DNA of 64,000 nt, taken from assembly GCF_000002595.2 (NCBI RefSeq), contig NC_057019.1:4634880-4698879 (forward strand), written 5' to 3'. Below the pieces are notes generated by a model, which saw nothing but the letters and a program-made list of their open reading frames with translations, had not been told where the DNA came from and made no database searches. The translations under genes and the position numbers were made by a program. The DNA comes from Chlamydomonas reinhardtii (taxonomy: Eukaryota > Chlorophyta > Chlorophyceae > Chlamydomonadales > Chlamydomonadaceae). Positions 1 to 10,326 of this stretch are shown here, one piece after another; positions within the stretch are counted from its first letter, which is position 1; each line of letters starts with the position of its first letter.

Positions 1-948
1 TAAGCGGCTCGCATCCGGTCGCTCCAGACCGCCGCAAGCGCCGCTGCGATCCAAGCTATTAGCATCAACGCTGCGGCCACCTGTGTGGACAAGGAGCCAG
101 ACCGAAACAGGCCATTTCCGGTTTCGTGCCCATGCACTGAAAACACCTTTTTCCCACTAGCGGTTTCTGTGGCCCAAACGTCCCCTTACACGTAAAATAC
201 TATCTTCGGGGGCCGGGGGGCACACAGAGGCCGCACAGGAGCACGCGGTTAGACACTTACGATGTAGGCCTCTCCACTCAATGACCATAGCTGGACATAG
301 TTATTGGCTAAATATTCAGCTTTTGCGAAGAAGTCTGCTCCACTGTCGCAGTATTCATTTGGACCCTGCCGCCGAGTCTGTGAGACACATAGCTCCGCCT
401 CCAAAAGCTTGCTTGCGTGAAGATGGATTGTCACAAGCAGTAACGGGAGCACGAACAAGTCCCGCTGCACATCGCGGAACGAGTTGTGCGCCTGCGACAA
501 GCCCGGCGTGAAGGCCCTCCCAGTCAGGACGTGATTGCAGGCTAATTAAAAGCATAACAGGTACCGAGAGCATAGAATCGAACCTACGTGTAGCATCATC
601 CCTTCACCTACCTGCAGGCGCGCCATCACCCCTCAGCCACCCTCAGCCACTTCCAATACACTCAGCTAGATTGACAAGATCATAGTGCCTGGAAAGCGTC
701 AGCGTCCCTCTCTAATTAACAAGTCGCCTTCAGACTCGTGGCACTCGCTGTGGAAGAAGGAATGGCAACGACAGAGTCAGTAAGGTAAATGTCGCGAGTG
801 TATCTATGCAGGACAGCGAGCGCAAGAGAAAACACGCAATTGCACCCCATCACCCCATCACCCCGTCTGTCCGGGCCCCTCCCACGATTGGGGCGCACAT
901 CTTACGATTGCCGCGTGGCGCGGTCGGTATTCGATCCTACTCTCAGTT

Positions 949-1033
949 GACAAGTGTTCCCCGGTCACGGGAAAAGGGGCTGAGCCCCTCCACAGTCTGA
1001 GGCCGAACAACCTCATCGCCCGGACATAGCCGG
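949..1033 (-). repeat. Hairpin-bearing interspersed repeat, copy R1
   Basis: The 57 bases at 949-1005 recur at 2888-2944 with three differences, all C/T. The complement also matches 21087-21162, including the GCTATGTCCGGG and GATGAGGT blocks (1011-1033 here). It contains a perfect stem AGGGGC/GCCCCT with a TGA loop at 975-989. The family is unknown, and a degraded nonautonomous mobile element is the likeliest explanation. Confidence 0.7.
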
Positions 1034-1160
1034 GGTCGGTTTCCACAGGCACATAGCCAAACCAGGTGCCTAGCAATCGCGATGCCACAGCAGAGCCAAC
1101 CGTAGCCAGACGCAGCACACTTGTCAACAGCCGCACTACTTGTCATGCCGCTTTTTGTCG

Positions 1161-1191
1161 ACTCTCAGTTGAAAAGTGGGGCTGCGCCCAC
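1161..1191 (-). repeat. Partial copy R3 of the hairpin repeat
   Basis: ACTCTCAGTTGAAAAGTGGG matches the flank of R1 (ACTCTCAGTTGACAAGTG at 940-957) and then runs into a different stem, GTGGG paired with CCCAC around GCTGCG. It is short and diverged. Confidence 0.45.
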
Positions 1192-2887
1192 GCCACGTCT
1201 CTCTGAGGGCGTACATCTTCGGCCGGGCCGAAACCTGCGCACAGGGGTGCCTGCGCACTAGCGCCGCTTCTTGGGCGGTGCCGCGCTCTCGTCCTACACG
1301 TGGTCTTGCCTGCCCCTTCCGCTACGCACATGCATAGCGCCACTGCTGTTCCCACAGTCGCCGCAGCCGCCGCCGCCGCTGCGGCCGCCAGGCTCTGCGC
1401 CGCCGCTGCCGCCGCCAGGCCTGCACCGCCGCCGCCGTCACCACCGCCAGGCCCTGCGCCGCCGCCGCGGCCATCATCGCCGCCACCACGGCGCAGGGGC
1501 GCGGACCGCGCTCTATCCAGCAGCATCTCCATCAGCGCTTGCCGCATGTTTAGCAGCGTTGGCGCCGCGACCCTTCCATTAAACATCAAAGATTGGCGAT
1601 GGTTCACTCATTCACTGTGCCGAGCCTGTGTATACGGTAACTGAACGCACCCTGCCAAACTGGACTCAGACTTACACACACAGTCCCGCAGTTCAGGCAC
1701 ACTTGGACGTCGCGGGCACGCGAGTCACCAAACGGCATTGCCACTTGTAGGCAGCGCTTACCAGTACCGAGCAGACGCCATCTGAACTTCGCACACACCT
1801 GCACCACATACAATCTTCGTTGATGTGGCATACAGTTAAGTGCTTGCGCCCTATAACGGTCCCTGCCGCGTCTTTATGCTGCCAGGGTATATGGACGAAA
1901 TGGACCTTTGAAACCGACCCTGGGTCACATGCAGTACTATCGCGAATAGCCGCCGAGGAGAACCGGGCTCGATGGCATCGGGTAGGCCGTGTTACACAGA
2001 CCGCCAAAGTCGCGCCCGTTTGGCGAGCTCGCCACAGGAGCGCGATTTCATTGTTTTGCTATACTTCCTCAATAGCGCGATTAATGAGCCGCGAACTCGT
2101 GCAGACCGAAGCCCGTCTTCAACAGTTTTCCGCAGTTCCCTGGCGTGCCCGTTATAAGTGCGGGGAAAGAAAATCATTTACAGGCGGTGCCCATTGCGAG
2201 CAAATATGGACGCGAGCGTCTTCGCGAGGTTCTGGATTTAGCTTCCGTTTTTGTCGCAAGTTTGCTACGCAATGCACTTGTGGGTTTGTCTTAGTAGCCT
2301 TTAATTTGTGAATTTTCAAAATTTCGAAACACCTTGCAACCGGTCGGACTCAGTGCCGCGACCGCGCGAATTCCCTACATCCCGACTCAGCCTAGACACA
2401 TTAACACCCCATATTGTTCCTTAACATACGTTGAGCCTTTGGATTGGGGCTCAGAGCGTTCCGCCGCGCCGGACATGCAGTGGTTCATTTTCTGACAAAG
2501 TCGCGCTCACAGGACTGACGATGTGAACCCGAAAGCTTCCCGAATGGTGTCATACGAATGACTGCTTCTGATTCGGGCCTGTCCAGAGGCCTCCTGGTGG
2601 CTGGGGAGATGCCCTAGGACGCCCCTACATGCGCCGTGTGACAGTTCTGATGTTCTCTTCCATGGCCTAGCCGCCATGTCTCTACATCTGGCCCTAGAAC
2701 ACTGCCTGTGCAAGAGTGTGAGCCGGCGCGAGACCCGTGGCCGAGACCCCACCCACATCCCACCGAGACCACACATAAGCACCTGTCTTGCGACCCTTTG
2801 CGACCAAGTTCCCCACGTGCCTCCCCTTGCCCCGCCGACCGAGAAGCAGCACACCCAGACCGAGATCTTTATAACACCCTCGCAATG

Positions 2888-2944
2888 GACAAGTGTTCTC
2901 CGGTCATGGGAAAAGGGGCTGAGCCCTTCCACAGTCTGAGGCCG
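2888..2944 (-). repeat. Hairpin-bearing interspersed repeat, copy R2
   Basis: It matches 949-1005 at 54 of 57 positions. The stem here is AGGGGC/GCCCTT, which keeps pairing through one G-T wobble. No target-site duplication was obvious at either edge. Confidence 0.7.
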
Positions 2945-3769
2945 CAAGCGTCTACCTCATCGAATGCCTCAGGCAAGGCCACAGGAGGTGCCCCAGCCCC
3001 AGCCTGCATGTTGGCGCTGCCACAGTGCCACCCGCTGAACTGCAATTCCCGTAGGTACTGGATGCGCAGTGCGTGCCCGAGTCGCGGGTTGCCAAGACTG
3101 GCGCGCTGGTTGCTCCTTCAGACTGCTGCAGCTGCCAAAGCTGGCGCTCTGTCTGGCCAGTGCGCTTGCGATAGCCAGTACCAGACAACCGCACGTAGCA
3201 GGCGCGCTGCTCTTGGTGCCGCCTGGTCGCCGCACGCCGCTGCTTCCGCTCACGCCGGCCGCATCACGCATGCGGCTGGCGCTTGCGCATTTTCCGCCTT
3301 CGGCGCTTCGCCCGCTCCCTTGGCCGTTCGGGCAGAGGTCTGGTAGGGAATTGCACAAGTGCTGGCTATTTGCGATCAATAGGCTTTGCTTTACTAACAT
3401 GTGGCACATGTGGCAACCATGTATTGCTTTTCGTTCCGGCTCAACGATTGGTGCTGCCTTCTCCAAAGTTGGTTCACCTTCGTTTCGTCGTTAACATGCA
3501 TGGCTACCTCCGGTGATCAAGTCTCGCACTTCTATCTCACCCCAACGCTTCATACCATCCATACATAGAGTCCCGTGCACTGCCCCGCACACAAACGCGT
3601 GCACCCGCCAGCCGCGCGCCTCCCTGCTACTGCCGCTGCCACTCCCACCGCCACTGCTACTGCCACTGCTCAGCTGCCGGCGCTGCTGCTGCTACTACTA
3701 CTGTCACCGCCACTGCTACTGCCGTCGCCACTGTTCAGTTGCCGGCCGCTGTCACGGCTACTGCCACGG

Positions 3770-5831
3770 CTACTGCTCCAGCACGGCCAGGTCTGTAGGC
3801 GGCCAGCTGACGGGCTCGCAGGAGCCGCCGATGCGCATGCGCCACGCCACGTCCACAAGCGGCGCAATCTCCGCCAGATCATGCGACACCACCAGCAACG
3901 TGCACTGCTCCTGTGGTGGGAGCGGGCGCAAGAATGCACCAAGAGGTTAGTGGTCAGGTCCAGAGTTGTTCGGTTGAGAAACCAGCAGACTAGGGGCAGC
4001 GTCACCGCAGGGACGAGGGGGGATACCCGGCGGGGCTCCGACGCAGGGGCGAGCAGCCTCAGAGCAGCAGCCGCACTTACCTTGAGCTTCCTGAGGATGG
4101 TCACCACCTCCTGCCGCGACGTCCAGTCCAGGCCCGCCAGAGGCTCGTCCAGCAGCAGCAGTGCTGGCTGGCGCACCTGCGCATCGGCGCACCCAGGCAA
4201 CGAAACAAACAGCAAACAAGGTCAGCCGCACAGTGAGCCGGTTACGCTTGCCGGTTTCCGCCAAGCATAAGCGGTCCCTATACGCCCTGGTCATGCCTGG
4301 AACCTCCACATCTCCCCGTTATGTTGCTATGTTGAGCTGTCCCACGCCGTGCCGCTCACCAGCTGTATGGCCAGAGCCAGCCGGCGCTGCTGGCCGCCCG
4401 ACAGCGCCCAGGGCGGCACGTGCATCGGAATGTCCTGCAGGCCCACCGCCTCCAATACCTGCGCAGCGGCGGCAGCAGCAGCGGCACAGGCGCGAAACAG
4501 CGCATCCAGTCAGTCTCCACGTCTACAACAACAGGTGTAAAAAGCCGATAGGCCACCACCCTACTGCGAGCCTTCAAGCGACCCATTCGCCTCGAAAGGC
4601 ATATATCGCCTCACAGGCCCCTGCTTGCGCGGCGCTGCTAGGAGCAGCTCCGACATCTCCACCGGTGGCCACCTGCGGACTCGCCCTGCAGGGCCCACCA
4701 CCCATTCCGCCGCCCCCCTTGCTCACAATATGCATCCGTGCGGACAGCTCATTCCGCTCGCCCCAGTAGCCCGGCAGCCGCGGCCACGTGAACGTCAGCT
4801 CCTGTCGTGGGAGCGGCAGGGAAGGCGGTTCTCGTTGGCAGGTTGGTCTACACAGTAAGCTGCACAGTAAGCTTCACGTCAGCAACGATGCTGCCGGCTA
4901 TTACGCGCGTGTCGTGCCGCGCCCATCCGCAGATCCATGCCTGAAGCGGCGAACCCCGCCCAAAAATGTATGTTGCGCGCCGGTACCTGCGCCACGCCGC
5001 CATATGCACCGTGCCAGCTACCCAAGCGCGGGGCCCTTCGTGGTTCTGCCCCTACCGGCTTCGTCGGCGTACCTGGAGTAGGTCCTCTCCGAGGAAATGT
5101 CGCTCTGGGAACTGAAACACCAGCCCCACTTGCTGCATCCGCTCCTCCATGGTCAGGCCCCCAGGCCCCCCCGCCGCAGCCGCTGCCGGAGCGTGCGCGC
5201 CGCTGCCGTTCCCGTTCCCGCCCGCGTAGCCGTTGGTCGGCGGCAGCGCGACGCCGCCCGCCGCCCCGCCGCGCAGCACCCGCACCTGCCCCGACGTCTG
5301 CTCCGACAGGCCCGCAAGCACCTGCAGCAGCGTGGTCTTGCCGCTGCCGCTCCGCCCCATGACCAGCCCCAGGCTGTTGGCTGGCAGCGTCATGCGGATG
5401 TCCTGAAGCAGCGGCTGCTCTGCGCCCGGCGGGTGAAATGTGAGCCCCTCCACGCGCACCTCGGCGCCCGGTGCCGCTCCGCCGGCGCCCGCCGCTTGCT
5501 GCTGCTGCTGCATCTGCACCGCGTAAGCCATGAGCATGCCCATCACTGAGTTGGGGTCACCAAACGCCGTTCCGGCGCCGCTAGCGGGCCCCCCTGCCCC
5601 GGAGCGGCACAGCGGCGCCCGCCTGGCGCCATGGCCGTGGCGGCCAGGGCTGGAGGTCGCAAGGTGGCTGGCGGAGTCAGGAGATTGTGTCCGTAACGGC
5701 ACTGCTGTGCCCTGACGGCGTCCGCTGCGCACGACCGGCGGCCAGGCGCGGACTGACGAGGGGCCGGGGCCAGCGCCGGCCCAGGAAGCCGCCGGTGCGC
5801 CCGACCGGGCCCTAAAGCTGGATTTCTGCAT
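3770..5831 (-). CDS. ABCI11: Plastid ABC transporter ATPase, ABCI11/NAP14 type
   Basis: Five exons: 5073-5831, 4727-4801, 4360-4458, 4081-4176, 3770-3910 (stop TAG). All joins are GT-AG and phase 0, giving 389 residues. The protein is a stand-alone nucleotide-binding subunit. Walker A GRSGSGKT lies near 159-166, the Q-loop in GLVFQFPER, the signature LSGGQQRR near 297, Walker B LLLLDEPLAGLDW near 317, and the H-loop histidine in VVSHDL near 353. The FQFPE and DEPLAGLDW blocks and the ELTFTWPR segment match plant ABCI11/NAP14, a chloroplast relative of bacterial ECF/cobalt-type ATPases linked to plastid metal handling. About 95 residues precede the domain: a plausible transit peptide rich in Arg, Ser and Ala. 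A Gly/Ala-rich insertion sits between Walker A and the Q-loop. The partner membrane subunit is not in the window. Family call strong, substrate unknown. Confidence 0.93.
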
Positions 5832-5844
5832 GGTATTAGCTAAT

Positions 5845-5885
5845 GGCCTCGAACGCTTGTCGAGGCCGCCTGCTTAGCGCAGGCG
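5845..5885 (-). promoter_or_regulatory. Two abutting hairpins between two ORFs
   Basis: Between the stop of the 94-residue ORF and the ATG of the ABC ORF lie a perfect 8-base stem (GGCCTCGA at 5845-5852 with TCGAGGCC at 5860-5867, loop of 7) and a perfect 7-base stem (CGCCTGC at 5867-5873 with GCAGGCG at 5879-5885, loop of 5). They share one base. They would be folded in a transcript spanning both ORFs. Function is not known. Confidence 0.5.
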
Positions 5886-5904
5886 CTGCGTGTAGGCGGC
5901 TGAA

Positions 5905-6189
5905 TCACTTCTTGCCGCTAGTCGCGGCCGCGAGTAGTTTCAATTGCAGCTCCGTGTTCTGCTCAGATGCTGCCTTGGTGGTCTGAAAGTACTGGGTGTT
6001 CTTCTTCAGCACAAGCTTGGCTGACTTCTTCGCCTGGGCCTCCTTCTGTAGCTCCTTGACCTTCTTCTTCAATGCAGACGCGCGCTTCTTCTCTGCCTTC
6101 TTCTCCTTGACTGCTAGGGCCTTCTGGCCGTCCTTTGACTGTTCGGCGATGAATGCAGAGAGCTGTTTGCGGACCAGCTTAGAAGACAT
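5905..6189 (-). CDS. Small Lys-rich coiled-coil protein, unknown
   Basis: Single-exon ORF of 94 residues starting MSSKLVRKQLSAFIAEQ, with an A at -3 of the ATG. Lys, Ala and Glu dominate and a charged helical stretch (about residues 25-65, with KEKKAEKKR and KKKVKELQKEA) is likely coiled coil. The codons are uneven and protein-like, unlike nearby compositional ORFs. No signal peptide or membrane segment is seen. The basic charge suggests an RNA-binding or nucleolar role, but this is only inference. It is followed after 73 bases on the same strand by the ABCI11 ORF with no TGTAA between them, so it may be the first ORF of a two-ORF mRNA. A second in-frame ATG 43 codons upstream would lengthen it, but that extension looks untranslated. 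Confidence 0.65.
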   Translation of the reverse strand: MSSKLVRKQLSAFIAEQSKDGQKALAVKEKKAEKKRASALKKKVKELQKEAQAKKSAKLVLKKNTQYFQTTKAASEQNTELQLKLLAAATSGKK

Positions 6190-6431
6190 GGTCGTCACAG
6201 GAGCATCATACAGGGGCAGTGGATGTAAAACACTCAAGTATGCAGTAGAGGGGCAATGAAACTGCTGCAATGTCCAACTCGGGTTCACGGCATGGAGCAC
6301 TGCGCCCCCCCATGTCATAAAATTTGCTTCTTAAATTTTCTAAGGACATAGATATACGAGACAAGATGAGCACGCCACGGCGAAGAGCGCGTTGGTAGTG
6401 TTACCCTCATTTCGCAACACCGCACAACAAA
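6190..6431. promoter_or_regulatory. Divergent promoter region, 94-aa gene / ARP2
   Basis: Only 242 bases separate the two start codons, which point away from each other. An A/T-rich block near 6318-6350 (ATAAAATTTGCTTCTTAAAT) stands out from the GC-rich surroundings and could hold a TATA-like element. This is inferred from position and composition. Confidence 0.5.
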
Positions 6432-9400
6432 ATGGGCGACTTCCAACGCGAGCGCGTGGTGGTGTGTGATAACGGCACCGGCGTGAGTTTGGAGGTCCAC
6501 GTGTGGATCGGTGGGGCGGCACGGTTCCCGCGCTTTCCCGCCTGGCGGGTGCTGCAGTAGGCACGCTCGTTGCGCCGGCTCCGGAGACCAGTTCCAAACC
6601 ACGCGCGCGCGTTAAGTTTGGTCACATCTGGGTAGCAGTGTACATCAGCATGGGGAACGTGTGGCTTCCTGCAACCCACGAAATGCGAACTGGTGACCTC
6701 CTGCATCACGACACGCTCCTTGTTTGCCTGTTGTCCGCAGCTCGTAAAATGCGGTTTCGCCGGCGACAGCTTCCCACGGGCGGTGTTCCCGTGCCTCGTG
6801 GGGAGACCCAGCTTCAAGTACAATGACCCCTTCTCCCAGCACCAGCAACTGAAGGTTTGTCCGTGGGGGCTGCAACCACCACCCGGCTTTCTCAGGAGCC
6901 CTGTCCAGAGCCGTGGGGGCAGTGGGGCAGCCCCTTCGCCCCACCGTGCCAGGCTGCGGGACCGCTGGGTGCAAGCGACCAGGAGGCTGAGGATAGAGGG
7001 CGGGGAAGTGCCGGAGGCATGGCGCGTGGTGCGGCCAACCGTGACAGGCATTTCCGGGCACGCGCCCGCTCCCGGGATCAAGCGCTGCGTGCGGTACCCT
7101 AGTGTTTGCCGTCCTTGCTACGGTAGCGGTCGGCATACGGCTGTGGCTTGGAAGACCGGGTGGAAATTGTAGATACCAGCCCAAACTGAACCGCACCCAA
7201 TGCAGTAGAGCGAGGACCGGGGGGCCGGGACTGGCCGGCAGTAGCAGGGCCATACCACGGACCGCGCCTGATGGCCCTGGCGTTCCGCGCCCCCGGCGGA
7301 TCTATTTCGTTGGGCTCTGGCATGTACCCCACCCCCAGTGCGCGCACGCAATGCACGTGCATAAGGCGGTGTTAGAGCGTCGCCCCCGGTGCTTGTGCGA
7401 CACCGCCCACACTGCCGCCCACTGCCGCCCACACTGCCGCCCACACACTGCCCACACACTGCCGCCCACACACTGCCGCCCACACTGCCGCCCACAGGAC
7501 ATCTACGTGGGCTCCGAGGCCTCCGGCAACAAGGACCAGCTGGAGCTGTCCTACCCCATGCGCAACGGCGTCGTGCAGTCATGGTGCGGCCGGGGGCCGG
7601 GGGCCGGGGGCCGGGGTAGCGGCTGGACAGCTGGCCTGTGGGGGCGGGGCGAGGCTGGATCCAGGAGTGTGGTGACATGCGCTGCGGCAAGCGCTGCTGG
7701 GGCTGTTGCAACAGCGCAACAAGCGCAGCGTGTGGGGGTAGGTCCTGTCCAGCCGCCATTGCTCACAGGCTCAGGTGCCCACCCACGGCCATGTCCTGGC
7801 CACTCCTTCAATCACTCCGTTCCCCATGAACGGCCATCGCCCTCCCCTCGCCCCCCATCGCTGCGCCGCCAGGGAGGAGATGGGTTTGATCTGGGACCAC
7901 GCCTTCGGGCCGCAGCAGCTGGCCGTGGACCCGGCCGAGTGCCGCATCCTGCTCACAGACCCGGCCATGAACCCCACCGCCAACCGGCAGCAGATGCTGG
8001 AGGTCATGTTCGGTGGGTGGCGGTGGTGGCCGGCGTGTCCCTGTGTGGGGGGCAGGGGAGATGGGGGGCTGTAGGCAACGACGTGCCGCCAAGTTGCCTG
8101 CCGAAACCGGAAGCGTACGGCAGTGCGAATTGGGGCGGGGAGGGGGTGCGCGGGCTGCTCTGGCCCGGAGGAGACACAGGTGCGCAGACGCAGCCCGCAC
8201 AGTGGAGCTGCGAGGCCCATGACTTGTGCTGGAAAACACGAGGAATGGGAAACTCACCATGACTTGTGTGTGGTATGTGGCCGCGCAGAGACGTACGGCT
8301 TCGCGGGCGCCAACATGCAGATCCAGGCGGTGCTCACGCTGTACGCCCAGGTGTGTGTGCCCGGGTGTGTGTCCGGGTGTGTGTCCGGGTGTGTGTCCGG
8401 GTGTGTGTGCCCGGGTGTGTGTCCGGGTGTGTGTCAGGGTGTGTATCCGAGTGTGTGTCCGGGTGTGTGTCCGGGTGTGTGTCCGGGTGTGTGTCCGGGT
8501 GTGTGTCCGGGTGTGTGTCCGGGTGTGTGTCCGGGTGTGTTAGAGAGCACAAAGGAAGGGAACACACAGGACTGTGTGTGCGATGCGGTGCGACGCTTAA
8601 CGGTGTTAGCGTTCGCGTCCTTTCCTGCACCGACCTGCCGAGCCGTTTTCACCGTACCTGCTCTCACATCAGCCACATGTCCACAGGGCCTGCTGACGGG
8701 GCTGGTGGTGGACAGCGGTGACGGCGTGTCGCACGCGGTGGCGGTGGTGGACGGATACGCCTTCCCGCACCAGGTGTGTGTGTGTGTGGGGGGGGGGGGT
8801 TAGATACCAGCCCGAACTAAACCGAACCGAATGCAGAAGAGCGAGGAGGAGAGCGTGGCCTATGCTTGAGGGGCGGGGGGCAGTGGTTCAGGGATGGCCA
8901 CGGAAGGCAAGGGGTGGGCTGTGTCGTGAGTTCGTGGGCGGGAGAAAAGGGTGTCGATGGGGCGGCGAACTGGCGATGGACCTGGTTGGGTGCGGAGCTG
9001 CAGACGGACAATGCCCAACAGCAAACCGCCATCGAGTGGCACCCAGCCTTAGCACCTTCCCCGGTTGCCCTCTTAACCCAATCCGCATGGCTGCCCGGCT
9101 GCCCGGCTGCACACACGACCTGCCCGACTGCCCGGCTGCCCGGCCGCAGACCAAGCGCCTCAACATCGCCGGGCGCCACGTGACCGCCTACATGCTGGAG
9201 CTGCTGCAGCGCCGCGGCTACTCCCTCAACAGGACGGCGGACCTGGACGTGGTGCGCGCGTGTGCGTGTGCGTGTGTGAAACACAAAACAAACGGAACAA
9301 AGCCGCCGTGTGTGTGTATGTGTGTGCAGTGGTGGAGGGGGGAGGAGGGAGGGGAGCGGTTTGGGGATTGGGGAGGGGCGTGGGGAGGTGTGTGTGGGGA

Positions 9401-10289
9401 GGGGAGCACACAGGCCCAACGAGTGGGTCGCACTTGTCAACAGATTGCGAGCAGGGTCGTGGGTCTTCGGTGGGGATTGTTGTCGCCGCAGCACCATGAC
9501 GACGAAACCGTCCGCTACCGCACGACCCCGCACCCCTTTTGCCCTGCACTTCCTTAACTAATCATGAATGTAACCCTGCCCTACACGCCACACGCCGCCT
9601 GCCTCCAGGTGCGCGACATCAAGGAGCAGTTGGCCTACGTGGCGTTCGACTACGCCGCGGAGATGCGGCTGGCGCGCGAGACCACGCACGTGATGCGCTC
9701 CTACACGCTGCCGGACGGGCGGGTCATCCGGCTGGGGCCGGAGCGCTTCATGGCGCCCGAGGCCATGTTCAACCCGCGGATGCTGGTGAGGGCGGGAAGG
9801 AGAGAGCGTGGAGCGTGTGTGTGTGTATGTGTGTGCGTGTGTGTGGATGTGTGTGTGCGTGTGTATATGTGTGTGTGCGTGTGTGTTAAAAAAACGAAAC
9901 GAAAGCCCGCCCAGACGACGCCGGAGTTACTTACGGATACCTACCAATTTACCGAGCGTCGCGTGGTTGCCGTCACCCAGGTAGTCATACTTACCCGCGA
10001 TAAGCCTGTAACCCCACGGGCGACCATTCGGCCTGACCCCGCGATGCACCTGTATGCGTCCATGCTCCGCACCCTGGGCGCGCTAAACAACGTGTGCGTG
10101 TGTGTATGTGCGTGTGTTGAATATACAACAGAATGAAATATGTGTGTGTGCACCCGCGATACGGTATGCTGGGGTCTTCCCCACATGCACAGGACAAAAG
10201 CGTCGGCGCGTCGCGCACAACACATCCTCCATTCCTCGTGTTTGCCTCCTGCAGGTGCTTCGTAACCCGCACACAAACACGAACAAACA

Positions 10290-10326
<37 letters not shown>

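Larger units (their letters stand above)
1..3769. other. Gene-free left flank
   Basis: I recognise no gene in this stretch. It holds GCC-rich low complexity (about 1360-1500), two close copies of a 57-base repeat (949-1005 and 2888-2944), a related fragment at 1161-1191, and a short-period CTGCCACTGCC-like tract (about 3620-3785) that probably lies in the 3' untranslated part of the ABC gene to its right. The open frames here are short and mostly compositional. Noncoding status is inferred from the lack of recognisable protein or splice structure. Confidence 0.55.

Noticed and set aside
560-645. tRNA-like A and B boxes on the - strand (TGGCTGAGGGG and GGTTCGATTC)
   Set aside because: The T stem does not pair beyond two bases and no acceptor stem closes around it, so it is not a working tRNA. 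It might be a worn tRNA-derived SINE, but one copy is not enough to call it.
1143-1644. Ala/Pro-rich open frames on both strands
   Set aside because: They come from GCC-type trinucleotide runs, with no conserved part and no splice support.
1820-2311. Open frame of 163 codons with mixed composition
   Set aside because: It is less repetitive than its neighbours, but I recognise no family and see no context. It is long enough to arise by chance.
8351-8541. Regular repeats that could suggest a CRISPR array
   Set aside because: Units are 12 bases with no spacers and lie in an intron of a eukaryotic gene. It is a minisatellite.
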